This document shows, in pieces, positions 5,761 through 13,124 of a stretch of 14,071 nucleotides of DNA. The position numbers and the translations under genes are program-made. Within the stretch, counting starts at the first letter, position 1. Each line of letters starts with the position of its first letter. This DNA comes from Bacteroidota bacterium (lineage in GTDB: Bacteria > Bacteroidota > Bacteroidia > Chitinophagales > Chitinophagaceae), in assembly GCA_028876035.1 (NCBI GenBank), contig JAGWTK010000061.1, positions 1 to 14,071 on the forward strand, written 5' to 3'. The notes beneath the pieces are model-generated. The model saw nothing but the letters and a program-made list of their open reading frames with translations, did no database searches and was not told the DNA's origin.

Positions 5761-6945
5761 TTAAGGGAACAACTCCAGCAGGGATCGTATACCCATCCAA
5801 CCCATCACCGCAACGACCATCCAACCGGCAGCCTGCATCCAGCGTGGATGACGGTATCCTTTCATCAGCCTTGTTTGCGCCGATGCAATCAATATAACGG
5901 ACAGGGATAGTGGCAGAATAAGTCCATTGATGGCCCCGGCGGCAACAAGCAGTTCTTTTGGCTTTCCCACAACAACAAAAATGGCTGCCGACAAAACGAT
6001 AAAACCGGAAATCCACCAGCGCTCGTGCCGGGCGATGGATGGATGAAAGGTTTTCACAAAGGAAACAGACGTATAGGCAGCGCCGAGTACGGAGGAAATG
6101 GCGGCACTCCAGAGTACGATACCGAATATCCGCAGGCCGATTTCACCGGCCGCCGTAGCAAATACAGTAGCCGCAGGATTGGATGCGTCGAGTGGCACAC
6201 CCGTTACGACAACGCCCAGCACCGCCAGGAACAATACATAGCGCATGATCGTTGATATCAATATGCCACTCAGTGCACTCCGGTTCACTTTTGCAAGTTG
6301 GGAAGGGCCGCTGATGCCTGCATCGAGCAGGCGGTGCGCACCGGAAAAGGTAATATAGCCACCTACGGTTCCTCCAACGATGGTAACAATTGAAAGGCTG
6401 TTCAGCTGCGCAGGTACAAAACTCCGGTGGATGGCTTCCAATACGGGCGGATGGGCGCTGATGGCAATGAAAATAGTCAGCCCGATTTTTACGATGCCAA
6501 GGATCTTTGTAAACCCGTCCAGCATGCGCCCGATTTCTTTTAACCAGAATAAACCCAGCGCGATTACCGCACTCAGCACCGCGCCGGTTTGAAACGACCA
6601 GCCGGTGAGCACATTCACGCCAAGTCCACAACCCGCAATGTTTCCGATATTAAAAGCAAAGCCGCCGAGTACAATTAAGAATGCCAGCAAGTAGCCAAGT
6701 CCGGGCAAGAGTTGATTGGCCAGGTCCTGCGCGCGCGCTCCTGACATGGTTAGTACGCGCCATGTATTCAGCTGGGCACCGAGGTCGAGCAATACGGCCA
6801 CCAGTATCACAAAGCCCATGCTCGAGAGCAATTGCTGAGTAAAAACGGAGGTTTGGGTGAGAAAGCCCGGACCAATCGAAGAATTGGCCATCAGGAACGC
6901 TGCCCCTATCACGGCTCCTCCCCGGCCGGGGTTGATCCGCCGCAT
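5761..6945 (-). CDS. NRAMP-family transporter of the 5-oxoproline operon
   Basis: This is a polytopic protein of about 394 residues with some 11 hydrophobic helices and an NRAMP-type (LeuT-fold) layout. In canonical metal-transporting NRAMPs helix 1 carries DPGN, whose Asp and Asn bind the metal, and helix 6 carries a Met in an MPH motif. Here the helix 1 segment reads SSIGPGFLTQ, giving GPGF at residues 25-28 in place of DPGN. The helix 6 region (191-205) reads GGTVGGYITFSGAHR with no Met. Metal transport is therefore doubtful. It is the last gene of pxpB-pxpC-pxpA, and Bacillus subtilis likewise has an NRAMP-like gene (ycsG) next to ycsF/pxpA. Uptake of 5-oxoproline or a related compound is inferred. 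The frame opens at 7038 inside pxpA; I prefer ATG 6945, 22 bp after the pxpA stop. A TTG start overlapping pxpA cannot be excluded. Confidence 0.82.
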   Translation of the reverse strand: MRRINPGRGGAVIGAAFLMANSSIGPGFLTQTSVFTQQLLSSMGFVILVAVLLDLGAQLNTWRVLTMSGARAQDLANQLLPGLGYLLAFLIVLGGFAFNIGNIAGCGLGVNVLTGWSFQTGAVLSAVIALGLFWLKEIGRMLDGFTKILGIVKIGLTIFIAISAHPPVLEAIHRSFVPAQLNSLSIVTIVGGTVGGYITFSGAHRLLDAGISGPSQLAKVNRSALSGILISTIMRYVLFLAVLGVVVTGVPLDASNPAATVFATAAGEIGLRIFGIVLWSAAISSVLGAAYTSVSFVKTFHPSIARHERWWISGFIVLSAAIFVVVGKPKELLVAAGAINGLILPLSLSVILIASAQTRLMKGYRHPRWMQAAGWMVVAVMGWMGIRSLLELFP

Positions 6946-6967
6946 CCAGGCGATCCAACGGTTATCC

Positions 6968-7729
6968 TTAAGCGCTGGCAACTTCAATATGGTGCTGTTG
7001 TAGGGTTTCAAAAATCTGCCTGGCAAATGCCAGTGCATGTTTACCGTCGGAATGAATGCAAACAGTATCGGCTTTTACCGGAATTGTCCTGCTGGTTACA
7101 GACGTCACAACGCCACGCTGTATCATTTGCAGTACCTGTGCAATAGCGGCCGCCTCGTCTTCTATCAAAGCGCCGTGATGACTCCTGGGTGTAAGTGTTC
7201 CATCGTCCTGGTAGCTGCGATCGGCAAAAACTTCAGAAGCGCCCTGTAGATCCATCGACTCCGCGGATGTAATCAGTGCGCTTCCGCTGAGTCCGTATAC
7301 AATCAATCTATCATCGAAATCTTTAATGGCCCGGCAGATGGCATCGGCCATCAATCCATCTTTAGCAGCCATATTGTAAAGTGCGCCATGGGGTTTCACA
7401 TGATGAAGCCGGGTGCCATTCACGCGCAGAAAGGCATTTAATGCACCCAGCTGATAAATTATAATGTCGTAGACATGCACCGGTGATAATTGCTGATTGC
7501 TCCGGCCAAAGTTTTCACGGTCATGAAAGGAGGGATGCGCCCCAATGGCTATGCCGGCCGACAGCGCAGCATCGGTTAGCTGGTGCATGGTGTACGCATC
7601 ACCCGCATGAAACCCGCACGCGAGGTTGATGGAGCTGAGCCAGGGAAGCAGGGCGAGGTCCTGGTCGATATGGTATGCATGGAGCGACGTGCTTTCGCCC
7701 ATATCACAGTTGATGTCTATCCTTGGCAT
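6968..7729 (-). CDS. pxpA: 5-oxoprolinase subunit A (LamB/YcsF family)
   Basis: PxpA is one subunit of the prokaryotic PxpABC enzyme, which opens 5-oxoproline (pyroglutamate) to glutamate with ATP and so disposes of a damage product of glutamine and glutamate. At 253 residues it has the usual family length. All the family blocks are present: DINCDMGES (5-13), NLACGFHAGD (35-44), GAHPSFHDRENFGR (63-76), HHVKPHGALYN (109-119), and a later EVFADRSYQDDGTLTPRS block. The ATG at 7729 overlaps the end of pxpC by 13 bp, which indicates translational coupling. The transporter gene follows closely. The cytoplasmic location is inferred from the lack of a signal peptide. Confidence 0.96.
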   Translation of the reverse strand: MPRIDINCDMGESTSLHAYHIDQDLALLPWLSSINLACGFHAGDAYTMHQLTDAALSAGIAIGAHPSFHDRENFGRSNQQLSPVHVYDIIIYQLGALNAFLRVNGTRLHHVKPHGALYNMAAKDGLMADAICRAIKDFDDRLIVYGLSGSALITSAESMDLQGASEVFADRSYQDDGTLTPRSHHGALIEDEAAAIAQVLQMIQRGVVTSVTSRTIPVKADTVCIHSDGKHALAFARQIFETLQQHHIEVASA

Positions 7730-8715
7730 ACGAGTTCATTGAGTTTTGCTGCACAGGCTGCCCTTAGAATATCCATTTCGCGGTGGCGCTCAAAGTAGAG
7801 GCGTTCCGCTTCAGCAATGCTCACTTCCGCGAAGCGTACTGGTTGTCCGGGCCGGAGCTGCGCCAGTTTGGGCAAGTCTGCAGAAATTACATGACCGGGC
7901 CGGGGGTAGCCGCCGGTCGTCTGGTGATCGGCCATCAGCACTATCAATTCCCCATTGGGCAGAACCTGGAGGGTTCCAAAGCTTACACCCGATGAAACAA
8001 GTTCATGCTGGCTATTGGCCGTTAACCGCGGCCCCTGCAAACGATACCCCATGCGGTCACCGAAGGGATGTATAACAAACCGCTCCTCCAATAATGCAGT
8101 TTGTGATGTTTCTTCCAGCCAGTTGAACTCATGTCCGCGTACGATCCGGATCAATTCCGTATTCGCATATACATCACCGGTAGATGCTGTCCAGCGCAGC
8201 TTTCGCAGGTCTTTTGAGGGATGGAGCAGTGCCGGAAAGTAGATGACGCTTTCCCTGGTTGCCAGTTCATCTCCTTTATCCAGTTTCCGTCCGCGGAATC
8301 CGCCGGCAACAGCTTTGAGGTTGGTACTGTAACTACCCAGCCAGTCATCGGCACAAATACCGCCGTGCAGCGAAAGATAGGCCCTGCTGCCCCATTGCCA
8401 TTTCGGGAAATGGAGAATGGTATTCTTTCTCACCAGCAATGGAGTCCAGCGCGGCAGGAACTCGTCGTTAAGTGCAGCATTGAAATCCGCGCCGGTGATA
8501 CTGATGAGTGCATTCTGTTCAAAAAGGATTTGCGGACCGGGAAAATGCATTTCAAGTACGGCGTCGTCGGGCGAATTGCCTACCAGCATATTGCCCAGTG
8601 CAGCTGCATACCGATCCATCGCCCCGCCACAATTGATGCCCAGGCTTCCGAAGCCAAAGCGCCCCATATCCTGTACGGTATCTAATATGCCTGGTTTGAT
8701 GATTGAAATGGACAT
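7717..8715 (-). CDS. pxpC: 5-oxoprolinase subunit C (KipA/biotin-dependent carboxyltransferase-like)
   Basis: This 332-residue protein belongs to the KipA/YbgK family, often labelled biotin-dependent carboxyltransferase or allophanate hydrolase subunit 2 but shown to be the third subunit of 5-oxoprolinase when next to pxpA and pxpB. Conserved blocks are GILDTVQDMGRFGFGSLGINCG (first part, 9-30), RAYLSLHGGI (111-120), LGSYSTNLKAVAGGFRGRKL (126-145), a GDRMGYRLQG segment near 217-226, and the ADHQTTGGYPRPGHVISADL region towards the C-terminus. Length is normal. It starts 33 bp after pxpB and overlaps pxpA by 13 bp, so it is part of one leftward operon. It has no biotin carrier domain and no adjacent biotin carboxylase, which also favours the 5-oxoprolinase role over a carboxylase role. 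Confidence 0.95.
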   Translation of the reverse strand: MSISIIKPGILDTVQDMGRFGFGSLGINCGGAMDRYAAALGNMLVGNSPDDAVLEMHFPGPQILFEQNALISITGADFNAALNDEFLPRWTPLLVRKNTILHFPKWQWGSRAYLSLHGGICADDWLGSYSTNLKAVAGGFRGRKLDKGDELATRESVIYFPALLHPSKDLRKLRWTASTGDVYANTELIRIVRGHEFNWLEETSQTALLEERFVIHPFGDRMGYRLQGPRLTANSQHELVSSGVSFGTLQVLPNGELIVLMADHQTTGGYPRPGHVISADLPKLAQLRPGQPVRFAEVSIAEAERLYFERHREMDILRAACAAKLNELVCQG

Positions 8716-8748
8716 AAAAAAATTAGTTCAGTAGTTACTGCACAACGG

Positions 8749-9480
8749 TCAGCCTATCAGGCCTTCTTCCAGCCAGCCGATGCGCATTTCCTTTTTACTG
8801 ATGCTGTAAAATTGCACGCGATCACCCGGTTTCAGTTTTACCAGTCCTTCGGACGATGCATTGAATAATTGTATGGGCGTACGGCCGATTATGTTCCAGC
8901 CGCCCGGACTATTCATCGGGTAGATGCCGGTTTGGGCGCCTGCAATGCCAACACTTCCTGCTGCCACCGGAACCGGGGCTTGTTTGCGTGCCGTTACGAG
9001 TTTATCGTGCAATGAAGCGAGGTAACAAAAGCCCGGCAGAAAACCGATGGTGTATACCCGATACACAGGTGCCGTATGCAAATCGATAATCTCCTGCATG
9101 GTCAGGCTTTTCTCTGCCGACAACAAAGGAAGATCAGGGGCAAATTCAGCGGCATAACAAACCGGAATGCGGATGACCGGTGCATCGCTTTCCTGCGGCA
9201 AAACAGATTTTTCAAAAGCGGTCGCTAAATGCCCTTTAACCTGTTCGAAAACCGTCGCAGCTGCCGGCAAACTTTTGCGGACCGCCGCCGGATCATATAT
9301 TATAGTAAGCGAACTGTAGGCGACAATAATATCGAGCTGCCCGGCAATGGGATTTGCGAGCATCCAGTTGCGGGTAGCAATCACTTTATCGTTCAAAAAG
9401 GGGTTGATACTGTTGCCGAGGTCGAGTGTTGCGGCAGCATCGCCCAGCGGAAAAATCGTATATCCAGGTTGCGGCGTCAT
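8749..9480 (-). CDS. pxpB: 5-oxoprolinase subunit B (KipI family)
   Basis: This 243-residue protein is the KipI/AHS1-type partner of PxpC, and together with PxpA the two hydrolyse 5-oxoproline. Blocks seen are PLGDAAATLDLG at 11-22, HTAPVYRVYTIGFLPGFCYL (135-154) with the invariant GFxPGFxYL core, and GSVGIAGAQTGIYP followed by SPGGWNIIGRTP (175-202). The B. subtilis relative KipI is known as an inhibitor of the sporulation kinase KinA. That role is not expected here, since the whole 5-oxoprolinase set is present. It is the first gene of the leftward operon, with ATG at 9480. I could not identify a convincing promoter in the 204-bp gap upstream. The protein is somewhat longer than the roughly 220 residues common for the family, with the extra length in the middle. 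Confidence 0.95.
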   Translation of the reverse strand: MTPQPGYTIFPLGDAAATLDLGNSINPFLNDKVIATRNWMLANPIAGQLDIIVAYSSLTIIYDPAAVRKSLPAAATVFEQVKGHLATAFEKSVLPQESDAPVIRIPVCYAAEFAPDLPLLSAEKSLTMQEIIDLHTAPVYRVYTIGFLPGFCYLASLHDKLVTARKQAPVPVAAGSVGIAGAQTGIYPMNSPGGWNIIGRTPIQLFNASSEGLVKLKPGDRVQFYSISKKEMRIGWLEEGLIG

Positions 9481-9614
9481 GACTTAATAATGAAGATAAT
9501 TTTTTTTCGACATCAGAAGGGAACTCTTTGTGCGGAATGGAGAGATGGAACGAAACGATTTGCTCAACAGGCATTGCATAAGACGTTCACACTCATACTG
9601 CACCATGTACCAAT

Positions 9615-9645
9615 TTGCTGGTTTCAGCGTTATACACTAAACTTG
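9615..9645 (+). promoter_or_regulatory. topA promoter
   Basis: TTG at 9615-9617 (within TTTG) is followed after 20 bp by TAAACTTG (9638-9645), one mismatch from the Bacteroidota -7 element TAnnTTTG. Transcription would begin at about 9650, leaving a 5' leader of roughly 35 nt before the topA ATG. The remainder of the 204-bp gap between pxpB and topA shows nothing else. Confidence 0.55.
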
Positions 9646-9684
9646 CACCCCGTCGCACCTGTCAAAAACCGCAGATAATCCACT

Positions 9685-12030
9685 ATGGCCAAGAATTTAT
9701 TGATTGTAGAGTCACCGGCAAAAGCAAAAACCATCGAGAAGATCCTGGGTGGAGATTTCGAGGTTAAAAGTTGTTATGGCCATATCCGCGACCTGGAGAA
9801 ATCAGAAATGGGGATCGACCTCAACAATAAATTTGCACCCCGCTATATTGTTCCGGAAGAGAAAGAAAAAGTGGTGAAGGAACTGAAGAGCATCGCAAAA
9901 AAAAGTACCGAAGTATGGCTCGCATCGGATGAGGACCGTGAAGGAGAAAGTATTTCATGGCATTTGGCGGAAGTACTTGGCCTCGATCCGAAAACTACCA
10001 AGCGCATTGTTTTTCACGAGATCACGGCACCCGCTATTAAAAAAGCGGTGCAGAATCCCCGCACGATCAATATGGACCTGGTGAATGCCCAGCAGGCACG
10101 TCGTATCCTCGACCGCATCGTGGGTTTTGAACTCAGTCCCGTATTATGGCGCAAAATCGGAATGCAACGAAGCCTCAGTGCGGGTCGCGTGCAGAGTGTA
10201 GCCGTTCGTCTGATTGTAGAAAGAGAAAGGGAAATCAACAATTTCACAGCCGTAAGCACCTATAAAGTCGAAGCATTTTTTATTGCCAATGATGTAAACG
10301 GCAAGAAAATTACATTTAAGGCAGAAGGTCCGTCTAAAATTGCATCGGCAGAAGACGCGGGTAAATTTCTTGAAAGCTGCAAAGGTGCCAGCTATACCGT
10401 TGCCGACATCACCGTAAAACCAACTAAAAGAACGCCTGCCGCCCCTTTTACGACTTCTACCCTACAGCAGGAAGCAAGCAGAAAGCTGGGTTACTCTGTG
10501 AGCCGTACAATGCTGCTCGCGCAAAAACTGTACGAAAGTGGTAAGATTACCTATATGCGTACCGACAGTGTTGCACTGAGCGATACGGCCACTGCCATGA
10601 TCGAAACTGAGATCAAAGGCTCTTATGGCAAGGAGTACTACCAGCCGAGGGCATTCAAAAACAAAAATGAAAGTGCACAGGAAGCGCATGAAGCCATCCG
10701 GCCTACGTACATGGAGAACCGGACAGTAGAAGATGCCGACCTGCGTAAACTATATGAATTGATTTGGAAGCGCACCATCGCCAGCCAGATGAGCGATGCA
10801 GAGTTTGAAAAAACCACTGCAAAGATCGACATCAGTACCAATAAGGAACAGCTGAGCGCCAGCGGTGAGGTTATGAAATTTGATGGCTTCCTGAAAGTAT
10901 ACCTCGAAGGAAAAGACGACGATGAGGAAGAAGAGGATACAGAAGGAATGCTCCCGCCGCTGAAAGAAAAGCAAAAACTGGATTTTAAGGAGATGCTGGC
11001 TACAGAACGCTTTTCAAGGCCTGCTCCCCGTTATACTGAAGCTTCACTGGTAAAAAAACTGGAAGAACTGGGCATCGGCCGACCGAGTACGTACGCTCCG
11101 ACCATTTCTACTATCCAAAAAAGGAATTATGTAGAGAAGCGCGATAAAGAAGGAACGCCACGTTTGTTCCAGGTACTGCGGCTCACTAAAAAAGATGAAT
11201 TGCTCAAAGAACAGGAATCAGAAAATACCGGTGCAGAACGCGGCAAGTTATTTCCGACTGATTTGGGTATGGTAGTAACCGATTTCCTGAAACAGCATTT
11301 TCAGTCCGTTATGGATTACAGTTTCACCGCGGAGATCGAAGAGGAGTTTGATAAGGTGGCCGAAGGCAAGATGAAGTGGAACAAAATGCTGGACGATTTT
11401 TACAAGCCATTCCACGCCAACATTGAAGTAACGCTGGAAACGGCCGAACGCGCCAAAGGTGAAAGAGCCCTGGGTACGGATCCTGCCAGTGGTAAACCTG
11501 TGATCGCAAGGATGGGCCGTTATGGCCCCATGGTGCAGATCGGTGCGCAGGACGATGAAGAGAAACCCCGCTTTGCAAAGTTGAAGGCGACGCAGAGTAT
11601 TGAAACGATTTCGCTGGATGAAGCAATGGAATTGTTCAAACTGCCGCGCAATCTCGGCCAGTTCGAAGACAAGGACGTAACGGTAAATATCGGACGTTTC
11701 GGCCCTTACATTGCACACGACGGAAAGTTTTATTCATTGGGTAAAGAATTTGATCCTTACACGGTAACACTGGATGAAGCGCATCCGATCATTGTTGAAA
11801 AACGGGCGGCCAAAGAACAGCGAACCATTAAGGTATTTGAAAAAGAAAAAATACAGTTGCTGCGCGGACCGTATGGTCCGTATATAAAACAAGGTCTTCG
11901 TAACTACAAGCTCAGCAAGGAGCAACAGGAACGCGTAGCCGATTTAACGATCGAAGAGGTAAAGGCGGTGATTGAAGAGCTCAAAGCGAATCCTCCCAAA
12001 AAATCTTTCCGTAAGAAAAAAGCCAGCTAA
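9685..12030 (+). CDS. topA: DNA topoisomerase I (type IA)
   Basis: TopA relaxes negative supercoils by a transient 5'-phosphotyrosine break in one strand. The 781-residue protein is complete. The N-terminal Toprim domain shows IVESPAKAKTIEKIL with catalytic Glu9, and the metal-binding DEDRE at 82-86. GRVQSVAVRLIV is in the core, and the active-site block ITYMRTDS places the nucleophile at Tyr290. EAHEAIRPT and GIGRPSTYAPTI follow. The C-terminal part has three GRxGPYxx-type repeats (MGRYGPMVQIG, IGRFGPYIAHDG, RGPYGPYIKQG) and a Lys-rich tail. No Cys4 zinc ribbon is seen, unlike E. coli TopA. A short acidic stretch, DDDEEEED, near residues 411-418 looks like a flexible loop. It has its own promoter upstream (9615-9645) and no close same-strand neighbour upstream. 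Confidence 0.98.
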   Translation: MAKNLLIVESPAKAKTIEKILGGDFEVKSCYGHIRDLEKSEMGIDLNNKFAPRYIVPEEKEKVVKELKSIAKKSTEVWLASDEDREGESISWHLAEVLGLDPKTTKRIVFHEITAPAIKKAVQNPRTINMDLVNAQQARRILDRIVGFELSPVLWRKIGMQRSLSAGRVQSVAVRLIVEREREINNFTAVSTYKVEAFFIANDVNGKKITFKAEGPSKIASAEDAGKFLESCKGASYTVADITVKPTKRTPAAPFTTSTLQQEASRKLGYSVSRTMLLAQKLYESGKITYMRTDSVALSDTATAMIETEIKGSYGKEYYQPRAFKNKNESAQEAHEAIRPTYMENRTVEDADLRKLYELIWKRTIASQMSDAEFEKTTAKIDISTNKEQLSASGEVMKFDGFLKVYLEGKDDDEEEEDTEGMLPPLKEKQKLDFKEMLATERFSRPAPRYTEASLVKKLEELGIGRPSTYAPTISTIQKRNYVEKRDKEGTPRLFQVLRLTKKDELLKEQESENTGAERGKLFPTDLGMVVTDFLKQHFQSVMDYSFTAEIEEEFDKVAEGKMKWNKMLDDFYKPFHANIEVTLETAERAKGERALGTDPASGKPVIARMGRYGPMVQIGAQDDEEKPRFAKLKATQSIETISLDEAMELFKLPRNLGQFEDKDVTVNIGRFGPYIAHDGKFYSLGKEFDPYTVTLDEAHPIIVEKRAAKEQRTIKVFEKEKIQLLRGPYGPYIKQGLRNYKLSKEQQERVADLTIEEVKAVIEELKANPPKKSFRKKKAS

Positions 12031-12203
12031 CCCGAAGCAAAATTTGTTTCAGGAGCAGGTTACGTGGCCTGCTCTGCACACCTGTGGATAATTTGCAGCA
12101 GGATAAACCGTGTGTTGCTGCGAAATTTAGGTGTCATTCCAACACAATAAACGGCAAAAGTCATCGTCTTGTAAATGGCATTGGCTGTGCAGTTACCACT
12201 CTT
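12031..12203. other. Intergenic region with two hairpins and a DnaA box
   Basis: The 173 bp between topA and the SirB1-like gene contains a 7-bp hairpin (12053-12059 with 12068-12074), with no U-tract after it, so at best a weak topA terminator. Next is the sequence TGTGGATAA at 12083-12091, the exact complement of the consensus DnaA box TTATCCACA. A second, 6-9 bp hairpin (GCAGCA paired with TGCTGC) lies within about 12092-12124. The downstream frame is open through part of this stretch from a GTG at 12084, but its predicted residues (Cys- and Asn-rich, no domain) look non-coding. Confidence 0.5.
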
Positions 12204-13085
12204 ATGGAAGAAACCAGGGAAATATCAGCACTCTTTCACCTCATTGATGACCCCGATGAAGAAGTCTTCGATACGGTGAGCAACCGCATCATTTCATTTG
12301 GGAAAGGCATTATCCCCAACCTGGAACATCTTTGGGAAACAACACCGGTGAATGTAGTACAGGAACGCATCGAACTACTGATCCATCGCCTGCATTTCCG
12401 TGATCTTACGGATGAGTTTAATGACTGGAACCGGCATCCCGATCCCGATCTGTTAACGGGTGCACTGCTGGTGTCAAAATATTTCTATCCCGAATTGTCT
12501 ACCGGTGACGTATATGCGGAGATCGACAAGATGCGCAGGAACATCTGGCTTGAACTGAACAGTTATCTTACTCCGCTGGAGCAGATCAACGTTGTGACTA
12601 CTATCCTGTACAATTATTATAACCTGAAAGGATCTGAAATAAAATACGAGGAGAGCAATGACTTTCTGCTGAACAAAGTGCTGGAGACAAAAAAAGGCAA
12701 TGCCTTGTCGAACGGCATTCTCTATCTTATCCTCACTGACCTGCTGGATGTGCCCGTAAAAGCAGTAAGCATCCCCCACCAGTTTGTACTGGGCTATTTT
12801 GATGTGGCCTACGACTGGCAGGCGAGCTCCAATCCACCCGCCGTGCAGTTCTATGTTGACCCCGTTTCAGGCAGCATCTTTACGCAGAAAGAAGTGGATG
12901 CTTATCTCAAAAAAATTGAGGTAGGCTCCAACCCTGCTTTTTTTCGCCCGATACATAAGAAGCAGGTTATCCGCTTTCTGCTGCAGGAGTTAGCCCGCTG
13001 CTTCCGCGATGATAAAAACGAATACAAAAGGCAGGAACTGTTGATCCTGGCCGATTCACTGGACATTCCCTCTTCAGCTCAGTAA
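12204..13085 (+). CDS. SirB1/transglutaminase-like family protein
   Basis: This 293-residue cytoplasmic protein has a helical N-terminal half resembling HEAT-type repeats (IDDPDEEVFDTVSNRIISFG, then a second LEHLWETT..VQERIELLI unit). The C-terminal half matches the SirB1 N-terminal/transglutaminase-like domain: KKGNALSNGILYLILTDLLDVPVKAVSIPHQFVLGY (second part at 180-198) and FYVDPVSGSIFTQKEV (216-231). The His in the PHQF element (192) and the Asp in YVDP are kept, but no Cys is placed as a transglutaminase nucleophile, so peptidase or transferase activity is not expected. Its function is unknown; SirB1 homologues are widespread and poorly characterised. ATG 12204 is chosen over the GTG at 12084 because homology begins at EISALFHLIDDPDEEVF. 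It follows topA on the same strand after 173 bp. Confidence 0.82.
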   Translation: MEETREISALFHLIDDPDEEVFDTVSNRIISFGKGIIPNLEHLWETTPVNVVQERIELLIHRLHFRDLTDEFNDWNRHPDPDLLTGALLVSKYFYPELSTGDVYAEIDKMRRNIWLELNSYLTPLEQINVVTTILYNYYNLKGSEIKYEESNDFLLNKVLETKKGNALSNGILYLILTDLLDVPVKAVSIPHQFVLGYFDVAYDWQASSNPPAVQFYVDPVSGSIFTQKEVDAYLKKIEVGSNPAFFRPIHKKQVIRFLLQELARCFRDDKNEYKRQELLILADSLDIPSSAQ

Positions 13086-13108
13086 AGCAGTATTCTGTTT
13101 AAACTGCT
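13086..13108. repeat. Short inverted repeat after the SirB1-like gene
   Basis: AGCAGT (13086-13091) and ACTGCT (13103-13108) flank an 11-nt AT-rich centre, starting directly after the SirB1-like stop codon and 16 bp before the saccharopine dehydrogenase-family start. No U-tract follows. It may be a weak hairpin or an operator-like site for the downstream gene; the sequence cannot decide. Confidence 0.35.
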
Positions 13109-13124
13109 ATCTTGCAGCCGGCAT

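Noticed and set aside
9229..9678. 149-codon plus-strand frame between pxpB and topA.
   Set aside because: More than half is antisense to conserved pxpB sequence, the remainder runs across the topA promoter, and no motif is seen.
12083..12091. Chromosome origin near topA.
   Set aside because: Only one DnaA box, no cluster, no AT-rich unwinding element, and no dnaA, dnaN or other origin-linked gene in the window.
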